This document shows, piece after piece, positions 1 to 7,885 of a DNA stretch of 64,000 nucleotides; positions within the stretch are counted from its first letter, which is position 1, and each line of letters begins with the position of its first letter. The notes below the pieces were generated by a model that saw only the letters and a list, made by a program, of their open reading frames with translations, did not search any database and had not been told where the DNA came from. This stretch comes from HT1-32 sp040219025 (GTDB lineage Bacteria > Pseudomonadota > Alphaproteobacteria > Rhodospirillales > HT1-32). The position numbers were made by a program, and so were the translations under genes. The stretch is from assembly GCA_040219025.1 (NCBI GenBank), contig JAVJTE010000020.1:434001-498000 (forward strand), in the 5' to 3' direction.

Positions 1-839
1 TCATTGCAGTGATCGACGATATGCACGACCTGCCCCAGATCATGTTTCTCGACCAGCTTCTCCATCTCCCGCCGGTAGGAGGCGGTGGCTCCCTTGCCGA
101 CGATCAGGCAGCGGACATCGGGGCGTCCCAGTTCGGCCAGGGCGCGGATCAGCAGCAACTGGCCTTTCCACCGCGACAACCTGCCCGGCAGCATGATCAC
201 CGGCGCGCCGTCCGGCAGCCGCCATTCGTTCGACAGCTGGATAATCCGTTCCGCGCTGACCGTTGCCGGATCAAACCGCGACAGATCGACACCCCGATGG
301 ATGACCCGCATCATGTCGCGTCCGATTCCGTGCTTGCGTTCAATCCGGTTGGCGATGAATTCGGAAATCGCAATGACCCGGTCGCCGCGCGCCATGATGC
401 TGTTGTACCAGCGTTTGACCGGACCATTGTCGTTATAGGCACCGTGATAGGTGGTGACGAAGGCCCGCCCCAGCCGTTTTGCGGCATAAAACGCGCTCCA
501 GGCCGGTGCCCGCGAGCGGGCATGGATAATGCGGGCGTTGCGGGTCTGGGCCAGATCGGCAAGACGGCGGATATTGCGGAACATGGTCAGCGGATTCTTG
601 CTGGCCAGCGGCATGGTGAAATGCTCCGCCCCGGCGCGTTCCAGCTCGCGGACCATCGCCCCGCCGGCCGATGCGACCAGTGCGATACCACCATGTTCGA
701 CAATTGCCCGGGCGATTTCCACGGTCCCACGCTCTACCCCGCCGGCTTCCATGCGCGGCAGAACCTGAAGTACGCAGGGCGGTGCCGGCGGCAATTCCGT
801 TGCCGGTGTCAGGGTGTTAGGATGATCGCCGTTACTCAT
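1..839 (-). CDS. Glycosyltransferase family 4 protein (3' end outside window)
   Basis: Reading the minus strand from an ATG at 839 gives about 280 residues with no stop before the window edge, so the C-terminus is missing. The N-terminal half has the GT4 opening VLQVLPRMEAGGVERG (donor-side glycine loop). The second half contains MLPGRLSRWKGQ, the usual start of the nucleotide-sugar-binding Rossmann domain, then RCLIVGKG. It should transfer a sugar from a nucleotide donor to a cell-surface glycan or lipid at the cytoplasmic face. It is divergent from the next hydrolase with only 15 bases between the start codons. The acceptor cannot be inferred. Confidence 0.85.
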   Translation of the reverse strand, partial: MSNGDHPNTLTPATELPPAPPCVLQVLPRMEAGGVERGTVEIARAIVEHGGIALVASAGGAMVRELERAGAEHFTMPLASKNPLTMFRNIRRLADLAQTRNARIIHARSRAPAWSAFYAAKRLGRAFVTTYHGAYNDNGPVKRWYNSIMARGDRVIAISEFIANRIERKHGIGRDMMRVIHRGVDLSRFDPATVSAERIIQLSNEWRLPDGAPVIMLPGRLSRWKGQLLLIRALAELGRPDVRCLIVGKGATASYRREMEKLVEKHDLGQVVHIVDHCN

Positions 840-854
840 CAGGATTTATCTGTC

Positions 855-1646
855 ATGTCCGAATCAACAGAAGTGTCGCATAGCGGTGAGCCGCCCGAGA
901 GTCTAGCACGACCGGACGGTGCGACAATCGCCTTCCATCGCAGCAGGGGCAGCTCACCGGGTGTGGTTTTCCTCGGCGGCTTCATGTCCGACATGTCCGG
1001 CACCAAGGCTGTCGCGCTGGAAAACTGGTGCCGGGCGCGGGATGTCGGTTTCCTGCGCTTCGATTATCGCGGTCACGGCCAGTCCTCTGAACGGTTCGAG
1101 GATGGCTGTATCGGCGACTGGGCGGATGATGCCCGGCTGGCTATCGAACAGCTGACCGAAGGGCCGCAGATCCTGGTCGGGTCCAGCATGGGCGGCTGGA
1201 TATCCCTGCTCACCGCGCTCAGCCTGCCGTCACGTATCTGCGGGATTGTCGGTATCGCCGCGGCGCCCGATTTCACGGAAGATCTGATGTGGCCGTCCTT
1301 TACCGAGGACCAGCGCCGGGAGATTCTGGACCGGGGGCGGCTCGAAATTCCCACCGAATACGGGGATGATCCCTATGTCATCACCCGCCGTCTGATTGAG
1401 GATGGCCGTCAGAATCTTGTGCTGGCGGACGACCGTTTGCTGATCGACTGCCCGGTCCGGCTGCTGCAGGGCATGGAAGATCCGGATGTTCCCTGGCGGA
1501 CGGCGTTGCGGATTTCAGACAAACTCGGTTCTGGCGACGTGCATGTGGAACTGGTCAAGGATGGCGATCACCGGCTGTCGCGGGAACAGGATATCGCGAT
1601 GATCTGCCGGGCGGTCGGCGAGTTGCTTCAGAAATCGTCTTCATAG
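855..1646 (+). CDS. Alpha/beta hydrolase
   Basis: A 263-residue alpha/beta-hydrolase-fold protein. The nucleophile elbow is GSSMGG with Ser about residue 111, the oxyanion segment FLGGFMSDMSGT lies near residues 39-50, the acidic residue is in GMEDPDVPW and the histidine in GDHRLS near the C-terminus. The architecture resembles the ABHD10/prolyl-oligopeptidase-like family, small cytosolic esterases or thioesterases. ATG 855 was chosen because the conserved fold begins soon after it; the reading frame stays open upstream only because that stretch is antisense to the glycosyltransferase. The stop overlaps the end of the convergent downstream gene by 19 bases. Substrate unknown. Confidence 0.85.
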   Translation: MSESTEVSHSGEPPESLARPDGATIAFHRSRGSSPGVVFLGGFMSDMSGTKAVALENWCRARDVGFLRFDYRGHGQSSERFEDGCIGDWADDARLAIEQLTEGPQILVGSSMGGWISLLTALSLPSRICGIVGIAAAPDFTEDLMWPSFTEDQRREILDRGRLEIPTEYGDDPYVITRRLIEDGRQNLVLADDRLLIDCPVRLLQGMEDPDVPWRTALRISDKLGSGDVHVELVKDGDHRLSREQDIAMICRAVGELLQKSSS

Positions 1647-2500
1647 ATTGACCGCAGGCCCTCGCGGTAGGTCGGATAGGCCAGCTCGACCGCCAGTTCG
1701 GTGCGTATGCGCCGGTTGCTGACCCGCCGGTTGTCGTTCCAGAAGCTCAGTGCCATCTCGGACATTTCGGCCTTCGCTTCCTCGAACGGGATCAGCGGTG
1801 GCGGGTCAATCCCCATAAGTTCGCAGGCATAGGCCGTGACTTCCGCCGGTGGCGCCGGTTTGTCGTCACAGACATTATAGGCCGCAGCCGGGTTCGGATG
1901 GTCGATGGAGGCGGCCAGGGTGGCTGCGATATCCTCGACATGGATGCGGGAGAAACAGTGACCGGGTTTGTCGATCCGCCGCGCCCGTCCCGACCTGATC
2001 TGGTCAAAACTGCTGCGTCCGGGCCCGTAGATGCCGGCCAGCCGGAAGACATGCACCGGCAGGCCGAGGGCGTACCAGTGATCCTCTGCCTCGACCCGCG
2101 CCTGGCCGCGCCGGCCGGAGGGTCGCAGGGGAGCGGATTCGTCAACTTCGGCCCCGTCCGTATTGCCATAGACGCCGGTGGTCGACAGATAGCCCGCCCA
2201 TTGCAGCGAATCGAGTCGCATGATGTCCGGCCCGTGCCGGGTCAGGGTGGGACAGGTGTCCCTGCCGGGTGGTATCGAATCGATGATATGGGTGGCCCCG
2301 GCCAGCGCCCCGGACGGGCTTTTCATGTCCTGTTCATCGCTGAACAGATGCGCCTCGATGCCGTATCGCCAGAGCAAAGTCTGTTTTTCCGGGGTGCGGC
2401 AGGTGCCCGCGACATCCCATCCGCGGTCCAGCATGCGGCGGGCAAGGGCCAGGCTGGAGAACCCCAGCCCGAAACAAAAAAGTCGTTTGCTCTCTGGCAT
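1628..2500 (-). CDS. NAD(P)-binding SDR/epimerase-family protein (YeeZ-like)
   Basis: A 290-residue protein with an N-terminal Rossmann fold (LFCFGLGFSSLALARRML, a relaxed dinucleotide-binding loop), then YLSTTGVYGNTDGAEVDE, which matches the extended-SDR active-site region, and YNVCDDKP near the C-terminal third. In family members this arrangement goes with nucleoside-diphosphate-sugar epimerase-like proteins of the YeeZ group, whose substrates are mostly unknown. The gene converges on the preceding hydrolase (19-base overlap) and is divergent from the TPR gene at 2549. The catalytic Tyr-x3-Lys is not obvious, so activity is uncertain. Confidence 0.75.
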   Translation of the reverse strand: MPESKRLFCFGLGFSSLALARRMLDRGWDVAGTCRTPEKQTLLWRYGIEAHLFSDEQDMKSPSGALAGATHIIDSIPPGRDTCPTLTRHGPDIMRLDSLQWAGYLSTTGVYGNTDGAEVDESAPLRPSGRRGQARVEAEDHWYALGLPVHVFRLAGIYGPGRSSFDQIRSGRARRIDKPGHCFSRIHVEDIAATLAASIDHPNPAAAYNVCDDKPAPPAEVTAYACELMGIDPPPLIPFEEAKAEMSEMALSFWNDNRRVSNRRIRTELAVELAYPTYREGLRSIYEDDF

Positions 2501-2548
2501 GGCCCCTTATCGCTTGACCGTGGATGTTGACCGTCGAAAGTAGGAGCC

Positions 2549-3313
2549 ATGACCCAGCACCACAACCGATGGATTGCCGCGACAGCTGCCTTTTTCACTG
2601 TTCTGATTGTCCAGCCTCCTGCAGATGCCCAGGTTACGGATGAAAAGAAGTACGAAAACTGCATGGAACTGGCGCTGAAAGATCCCGAAAGGGCCTTCGA
2701 TGCGGCGACCGCCTGGCAAAATCTGGGCGGGGACGAGCCGGCACGGCATTGCGCCGCTGTCGCCCTGTTTCATATCGGACATTTTGCCGAAGCCGCGAAA
2801 CGGTTCGAGATGCTGGCGATCAATTCCGGTCTGAATGCAACCCTGAGGGCGGAAGTGATGGCGCAGGCCGGACAGGCCTGGTTGCAGGCGGGTATGCCGG
2901 ACAAGGCGGAAGGGGCGTTCAGCGATGCCATCGTCATCATCCCGAAAGATCCGTCGGTCTGGATTGACCGGTCTGTCGTGCGGGCCGGGGTTGGCGATTA
3001 TGACGGGGCGATTCTGGACCTCAGCCAGGCCTTGCGTCTGGACCCGGACCGGGCCGATGCGTTGACTCTGCGGGCTGCGGCCTACCGGCAGACAGGACGG
3101 CTGGCAGCGGCGGCAGAGGATGCCAATTTCGCCCTGCAGAAAGAACCGGCGAACCCCGAAGCCCTGCTGGAGCGGGGTGCGATCCGCCGGACAAGGGGTG
3201 ATCTGGCGGGCGCGCGGCAGGACTGGATCGAGGTCTTGCGGATCACCCCGAATTCACCCACTGGTGAGACCGCCCGGCAGAATATCGAAAAGATGGATAT
3301 GAAGGTTCAGTAG
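2549..3313 (+). CDS. Exported TPR-repeat protein
   Basis: A 254-residue protein beginning with a basic stretch and a hydrophobic segment (WIAATAAFFTVLIV) ending near ADA-Q, which looks like a Sec signal peptide. The mature part is a run of tetratricopeptide repeats; the clearest are around residues 120-220 (for example AVLDL-type and AAAEDANFALQKEPANPEALLERGAIRR). It is probably a periplasmic scaffold binding another protein. A TAGGAG ribosome-binding site precedes the ATG by 3-4 bases. It ends 4 bases before the convergent GGDEF gene. No partner is evident. Confidence 0.8.
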   Translation: MTQHHNRWIAATAAFFTVLIVQPPADAQVTDEKKYENCMELALKDPERAFDAATAWQNLGGDEPARHCAAVALFHIGHFAEAAKRFEMLAINSGLNATLRAEVMAQAGQAWLQAGMPDKAEGAFSDAIVIIPKDPSVWIDRSVVRAGVGDYDGAILDLSQALRLDPDRADALTLRAAAYRQTGRLAAAAEDANFALQKEPANPEALLERGAIRRTRGDLAGARQDWIEVLRITPNSPTGETARQNIEKMDMKVQ

Positions 3314-3317
3314 CCGT

Positions 3318-4250
3318 TTATTCGGCAGCCAGCGGCTGATCGAAGATCCGGAACTGGTTCTTGCCGCCGTTCTTGGCCTCGTACATGGCGGTGTCGGCAT
3401 TCTTGATCAGGTCGTCGGCGGACTGTCCGCCGTCAGGATAGAGCGCGATGCCGACACTGGCAGAAACATCGGCCTGGCTGCCGTCAATGACGATCGGCTG
3501 CTTGATGACGTCGACGATCTTCTTGCCGACAATCTGCGAGTGAGAACGTTCCGGCATATTTTCGATCAGCACGACGAACTCGTCACCGCCGAACCGGCTG
3601 ATGGTGTCGCTGTCGCGCATCGATTCGACCAGCCGGTCAGCGACGATCTTCAGCAACTCGTCGCCGGCATTATGGCCCATCTCGTCATTGACCCGCTTGA
3701 AGCCGTCGAGGTCGAGATAGGCGACGCCGACGATCTGTTTGGTTCGCCGGGCAACCTTCAGCAGATGCTCCAGCCGATCCCAGAACAAGGCGCGGTTGGC
3801 GAGCCCGGTCAGCTGGTCATGATGGGCCATGTGATACAGCCGCTGTGCCATACGGGCCTGCTGGATGGAATAGCGGATGGAGCGTTCCAGCACCTCCGGT
3901 GTGATTTCACCCTTGACCAGATAATCGGCGGCACCGGCTTCCATGACATTATTATCAACAACCCAGTCCTCAACCCCGGTCAGGATGATGACCGGCTTCA
4001 CGCATCCCTTGTCGATGGCTTCGCGCAGCACATCCAGTCCGGTTTTCGGACCCAGCAGGTAGTCGATGATATAGACATCATAGCTGTTGTTCGCCATCGC
4101 CGTCAGGGCGTCGTCGTTGTCACTGGTCCAGTCCAGCTCGTAACGTTCGCGACGAATCTCCGCCAGTTGCTTGCGGGTAATCCGGTAATCGTCCTCGTTA
4201 TCGTCAAGCATCAGAACGCGGATCACGCGGCCGGCCTTGCTTAAGGGCAT
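3318..4250 (-). CDS. Response regulator with diguanylate cyclase (REC-GGDEF)
   Basis: A 310-residue protein. Residues about 10-125 form a receiver domain with acidic pair DD (16-17), phospho-acceptor Asp63 in IIDYLLG, and Lys113 in YLVKGE. Residues about 140-305 form a GGDEF domain with an intact GGDEF signature at 221-225, so it should make c-di-GMP from two GTP. An RxxD inhibitory site (RDSD, 212-215) lies five residues before GGDEF, the spacing expected for product inhibition. No EAL domain is present. The cognate kinase is not next door, so it is either an orphan regulator or partnered elsewhere. Confidence 0.93.
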   Translation of the reverse strand: MPLSKAGRVIRVLMLDDNEDDYRITRKQLAEIRRERYELDWTSDNDDALTAMANNSYDVYIIDYLLGPKTGLDVLREAIDKGCVKPVIILTGVEDWVVDNNVMEAGAADYLVKGEITPEVLERSIRYSIQQARMAQRLYHMAHHDQLTGLANRALFWDRLEHLLKVARRTKQIVGVAYLDLDGFKRVNDEMGHNAGDELLKIVADRLVESMRDSDTISRFGGDEFVVLIENMPERSHSQIVGKKIVDVIKQPIVIDGSQADVSASVGIALYPDGGQSADDLIKNADTAMYEAKNGGKNQFRIFDQPLAAE

Positions 4251-4301
4251 TGGTCAGACTCCCTGCTTTGATGATGCAGCATAACAGGTGCTGCAACTGT
4301 A

Positions 4302-5084
4302 TTAAAAGCCACTCTGGCACAGCCAGATCTGGTCGCGGCCGGGGCGTCGGGGCTGTTCCTGCTCCAGATCCCGGAAGGATCCGTACCAGACGGCTGAACC
4401 ACAGCCTGCCTGATGGAGCAGACGGGCCATATCCTGCCGGTGATACCAGCGATGGACCTGCCAGCTTTCGTCCCGGCGCAGCGTTTTGCCGACCGCATCA
4501 ACTTCCTCAAAAAGCCATTTCTCGCGATATTGTCGCAGGTCGGCGTTAACCAACCGTTCACAGGCACTGACCCGGATCCTGTTGCCGGTTTCCGGATGGC
4601 GGATATCGGGCAGTTGCTGGACTGACGGATCCGGGTGCATCAGTGCCGGTGCGGCGGCGATATCAATCAGATCAAAGCAGAGCAATCCGCCCGGTTGTAA
4701 TACAGCGAGGGCCTCGCGGAGTGCCGCCACCACATCGACGTCACTTTCCAGTTCCTGCAACATGCGGAAGGGGGCGATCACCAGCGCATAGCGCCGGTCC
4801 CGGGGCAGCTTGCGGACATCACCCCGGATCATCCGGAACCGGTCCGCAGGGGCGGGCTGACCCCACCGGTTCCCGGCCTCGATCATCTCATCGCAGATTT
4901 CCAGGGCTGTCGCATCAGTTCCCGAAGCGGCAATCTGTCGCGAAATGCGTGCCGTGCCGGCTCCCAGCTCCAGCACGGGGCCGCCGAACCGCTCCGTCAG
5001 ACGCAGGTAATAGCCGGCGTGATCGCCAATCAGCGGTGCGTCAAATACCGCTCTAACATCATAAGTTTCATGATACAGTGACAC
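4302..5084 (-). CDS. Class I SAM-dependent methyltransferase
   Basis: About 260 residues. The SAM-binding motif I is VLELGAGTARISRQIA; GDVRKLP and the acidic ALEICDEMIEAG follow the normal Rossmann order, and the central strand carries VIAPFRMLQELES. The frame stays open to an ATG at 5198, but that start would overlap the divergent ClC gene, and the conserved family sequence begins at SLYHETYD. I therefore prefer the GTG at 5084, although no good ribosome-binding site precedes it. Substrate unknown. The start is uncertain; the family assignment is solid. Confidence 0.75.
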   Translation of the reverse strand: MSLYHETYDVRAVFDAPLIGDHAGYYLRLTERFGGPVLELGAGTARISRQIAASGTDATALEICDEMIEAGNRWGQPAPADRFRMIRGDVRKLPRDRRYALVIAPFRMLQELESDVDVVAALREALAVLQPGGLLCFDLIDIAAAPALMHPDPSVQQLPDIRHPETGNRIRVSACERLVNADLRQYREKWLFEEVDAVGKTLRRDESWQVHRWYHRQDMARLLHQAGCGSAVWYGSFRDLEQEQPRRPGRDQIWLCQSGF

Positions 5085-5152
5085 GAGGCGGGTTCTGCTT
5101 TCTGCCTGACGGGGGTTCGCAGAAAGAACATAATAACGGGGGGATTGTCGAT

Positions 5153-6610
5153 ATGGCAGGTGGACCAAGCGCGGAAATAAAGCGGGGCAGCGCAACACGC
5201 GATCAGTCTCATCTGGTACAGGAAAGCTGGGGGCATCTGCTGCGCAACTTCCTGATCGTCGCCCTTGTCGCGGCCTCTGTCTGGGTGCTGGTCAGCGGTG
5301 TGCGTTTCAGTATCGGCTATGGCTCGCATGTTATTTTCTCCCCCTTTGAGGTTGAGGAACCTGCCGCAGGTCACAGTGAGCAGAAACCGGCGGAGGCAGA
5401 AGGCGAAGACGGGGATATGACGACCGCCTGGCTGATTCTGTTCGGGGTGCTGATAGGCGGTGGCCTGCTGCGCGGTCTGCTGATCCAGCTGCCGTCCTGG
5501 CGCAGCTCCGAAGGTGATGGCATGGGGACATCGCTGGAACATTTTCACGCCACCTACGATCATCCGGAGGAGGGCCATCAGCCCCGTTATGACCAGCCCG
5601 ATTTTGCCCAGGCCGGTCGCCGGGCGGTGATGACCACGCTGACGGTCGGCACCGGCGGCTCCGGCGGTATCGAGGCACCGGTCGTCCCGATCGGTGAATG
5701 TATCGGGGCAGGCTGGTCGCGGCTGCTGAACGTGCCGAACCCGGATGACCTGCGGATTTTCCAGATGGCGGGAATTGCCGCCGCGGTTGTGACCCTGCTG
5801 GATGCGCCCTTCACGGCGGCCCTGTTTGCGGCGGAGGTCATCTATACCGACCGGGTGCTTTACCGGACGCTGATGTACTCACTGGTCGCGGCGCTGGTCG
5901 CCTATGCCCTGAACAATCACTTTCTCGACTTCCAGCCGCTGTTCACGACAGAGGGGCACAGCCATGCCTATAACCTGTTTGAATATGCCGAGATTGCCGC
6001 GGTGGCACTGATCTGTTCCGCCCCGGCCGGGCTGGGTGTCGGCTGGGTTTTCAGAATGACAAAAACCGCCCTGAAGCCGATCCCGTCGCTGTTCCGGGGG
6101 GCGGTTGGTGTCGGGCTGGCCGGGCTGCTGGCGCTGGCTGTCTGGAGCTGGCTTGGCATTGAGCCGTTCCACATTCTGGGCGTTGGCGAGGAGACCATCG
6201 CGATGGTGATGGGCGGTGAGGGGAATGCCCTGCTGCAGGTCTGGTGGGTGCTGTTCCTGCTGGTCGCGACCAAGGCGGTTGCGACCGGGCTGACCCTCGG
6301 CTCCGGCGGCTCCGCCGGGGCGCTGGTGCCGGCGATGTTCATGGGGGGCCTGATGGGCGGTGGCGTCTATCACCTGCTCAATTCCCTCGGTTACGCTTCC
6401 TCCGGCGATCCGGCGCTCTATGTGGTCGCCGGTCTGGCATCGGCACTGGTTGCTGTTGTTCAGGTACCGCTGGCGGCGATTGCCTTTGTCATGGAAGTTT
6501 TCGGGGCGACCTTCGGTCCGCCGGCCATCGTCTCCTGCGTGCTGACCTACATGATCGCCAAACGGCTGCGGCTTTATGCCGAGCCGAAGAAGCGCCCCTC
6601 GGAGGAATAG
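5153..6610 (+). CDS. ClC-family chloride channel/antiporter
   Basis: A 485-residue polytopic membrane protein. GTGGSGGIEAP (166-176) corresponds to the GKEGP segment with the gating glutamate at 174, and GSGGSAGALVP (383-393) corresponds to the GxFxP segment. The expected Ser-bearing GSGIP motif is degenerate: the matching place reads GDGMGTSLEHFH (about 121-132). The first two helices are separated by an acidic loop at residues 65-90. No C-terminal CBS domains are present. ATG 5153 was chosen over an upstream in-frame start because a G-rich ribosome-binding site lies just before it. Probably moves Cl- or another anion across the inner membrane. Confidence 0.88.
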   Translation: MAGGPSAEIKRGSATRDQSHLVQESWGHLLRNFLIVALVAASVWVLVSGVRFSIGYGSHVIFSPFEVEEPAAGHSEQKPAEAEGEDGDMTTAWLILFGVLIGGGLLRGLLIQLPSWRSSEGDGMGTSLEHFHATYDHPEEGHQPRYDQPDFAQAGRRAVMTTLTVGTGGSGGIEAPVVPIGECIGAGWSRLLNVPNPDDLRIFQMAGIAAAVVTLLDAPFTAALFAAEVIYTDRVLYRTLMYSLVAALVAYALNNHFLDFQPLFTTEGHSHAYNLFEYAEIAAVALICSAPAGLGVGWVFRMTKTALKPIPSLFRGAVGVGLAGLLALAVWSWLGIEPFHILGVGEETIAMVMGGEGNALLQVWWVLFLLVATKAVATGLTLGSGGSAGALVPAMFMGGLMGGGVYHLLNSLGYASSGDPALYVVAGLASALVAVVQVPLAAIAFVMEVFGATFGPPAIVSCVLTYMIAKRLRLYAEPKKRPSEE

Positions 6611-6641
6611 GCCGGGTATCGCCGGGCCTGGCGCGAGAGAG

Positions 6642-6920
6642 TCAGTCTTCTTCTCCGCCGGGTTCGGCATTGCGGGCTTTTTCGGCGATTTCGCTGATCT
6701 GGCCGCGGGTGACATTCATGAACAGTTCGCCGCCGACAATTTTCATAACCGGCCCGAAGCGGCAATAGCCCATACATTTTTTCTGTTCGATCCGGACCTC
6801 GCCGCCCAGTTCATCCTGCAGGCGGAACAACAGCCGCTCGGAGCCCGAGCCGCCACAGCTGCGTTGTCCGCCATGGCGCTGGTTGGTGCAGATATAGAGG
6901 GTCGGTTTGCTGTCGGACAT
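6642..6920 (-). CDS. (2Fe-2S) thioredoxin-like ferredoxin
   Basis: A 92-residue protein with the four-cysteine pattern of thioredoxin-like [2Fe-2S] ferredoxins: Cys11, Cys22, Cys49 and Cys53 (TLYICTN...SCGG...KKCMGYCRFGP). These proteins resemble the NuoE C-terminal domain and act as small cytosolic electron carriers. The C-terminal GELFMNVTRGQISEI matches the conserved loop and last helix of the fold. It is six bases downstream of the EamA transporter start on the same strand, but no redox partner is nearby. Confidence 0.85.
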   Translation of the reverse strand: MSDSKPTLYICTNQRHGGQRSCGGSGSERLLFRLQDELGGEVRIEQKKCMGYCRFGPVMKIVGGELFMNVTRGQISEIAEKARNAEPGGEED

Positions 6921-6926
6921 GGGTCG

Positions 6927-7823
6927 TCAGCCTTTGCCAGCCGCCCGCAGGGCGTCGCGGTGTTCCCGGAACCAGACATACAGCCCCGAGGCGGTGATGA
7001 TCGCCGCACCGAGGAAGGTAAACCCGTCCGGGATATGGCCGAAGACCAGCCAGCCGGCGATTGCCGCAAAAACCAGCAGGGCATAGGTAAAGGGTTGCAG
7101 GCTGGAAGCCGGTGTTATCTCGAATGCCTTGATCAGGCTGAAATGCCCGGCAGCACCCATGACACCGGAATAGATCATCAGCAGCCAGTGTTCCGATGTC
7201 ATCGGCGTCCAGTAGAAGGGGGCAACGAACGACAGGACAACGAAGCCGACAGCGGCGGTATAGATCAGCGTGATCCGGCCCGGATCAACGGCGACCATGC
7301 GGCTCAGTACCTGATAAAACGCGAAGATGACGGCGGCGGCAACGGCGATCAGCATGGCCGGGTCGGCTTCCGAGAAACCCGGACGGATGATGACCATTGC
7401 GCCCAGAAACCCGATGATGATGGCGGTCCAGCGATGAATACCGACCCGCTCTCCCAGCATCGGAATCGCCAGAATGGTGACAATCAGCGGCGCTGTCGCA
7501 CCGATGGCATGGGTGTCGGCCAGCGGCAGATAGGAAAAGGCCAGGACAAAGACACCGATTTCAAAGACCAGCAGGATGCCCCGGAATATCTGCAGTTTCG
7601 GGCGCAGGGATTGCCGGGCAAGGCGCAGGGGATTGGTTCTTGTCCAGACCAGTGCGAACAGGCAGAAAATGGCGAACCGGATCCACAGTAACTGCGGAAT
7701 AGCATAATGTTCGACCAGCAGCTTGTTGATCGCATCCATGGTTGCGAGGACCAGCATGGCGAACAGAACCAGCGCAATCCCCTTGCCGGATGCGCGTGCG
7801 GGTATAATTGTCGCCATATTCAT
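6927..7823 (-). CDS. EamA/DMT-superfamily transporter
   Basis: A 298-residue hydrophobic protein with about ten predicted membrane helices in two EamA repeats. The first spans roughly residues 15-145 and the second 160-290. ATMDAINKLLVEHYAIPQLLWIRF is typical of the first helix pair in this family, and ATAPLIVTILAIPMLGERVG is the conserved end of the first repeat. Members export or import small metabolites such as amino acids; the substrate cannot be told. It runs leftward and may be co-transcribed with the small ferredoxin. Confidence 0.88.
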   Translation of the reverse strand: MNMATIIPARASGKGIALVLFAMLVLATMDAINKLLVEHYAIPQLLWIRFAIFCLFALVWTRTNPLRLARQSLRPKLQIFRGILLVFEIGVFVLAFSYLPLADTHAIGATAPLIVTILAIPMLGERVGIHRWTAIIIGFLGAMVIIRPGFSEADPAMLIAVAAAVIFAFYQVLSRMVAVDPGRITLIYTAAVGFVVLSFVAPFYWTPMTSEHWLLMIYSGVMGAAGHFSLIKAFEITPASSLQPFTYALLVFAAIAGWLVFGHIPDGFTFLGAAIITASGLYVWFREHRDALRAAGKG

Positions 7824-7885
7824 CCCCGATTAAAGACACTGCTGCTATACCGCGCCTGTCACCGCCGTGAAAGCCCTGTCGCCTG

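Noticed and set aside
9..854. Plus-strand open frame continuing in frame into the alpha/beta hydrolase, suggesting a 545-residue protein
   Set aside because: The first 280 codons are the antisense of the glycosyltransferase; their residues show no family and the true hydrolase begins at 855.
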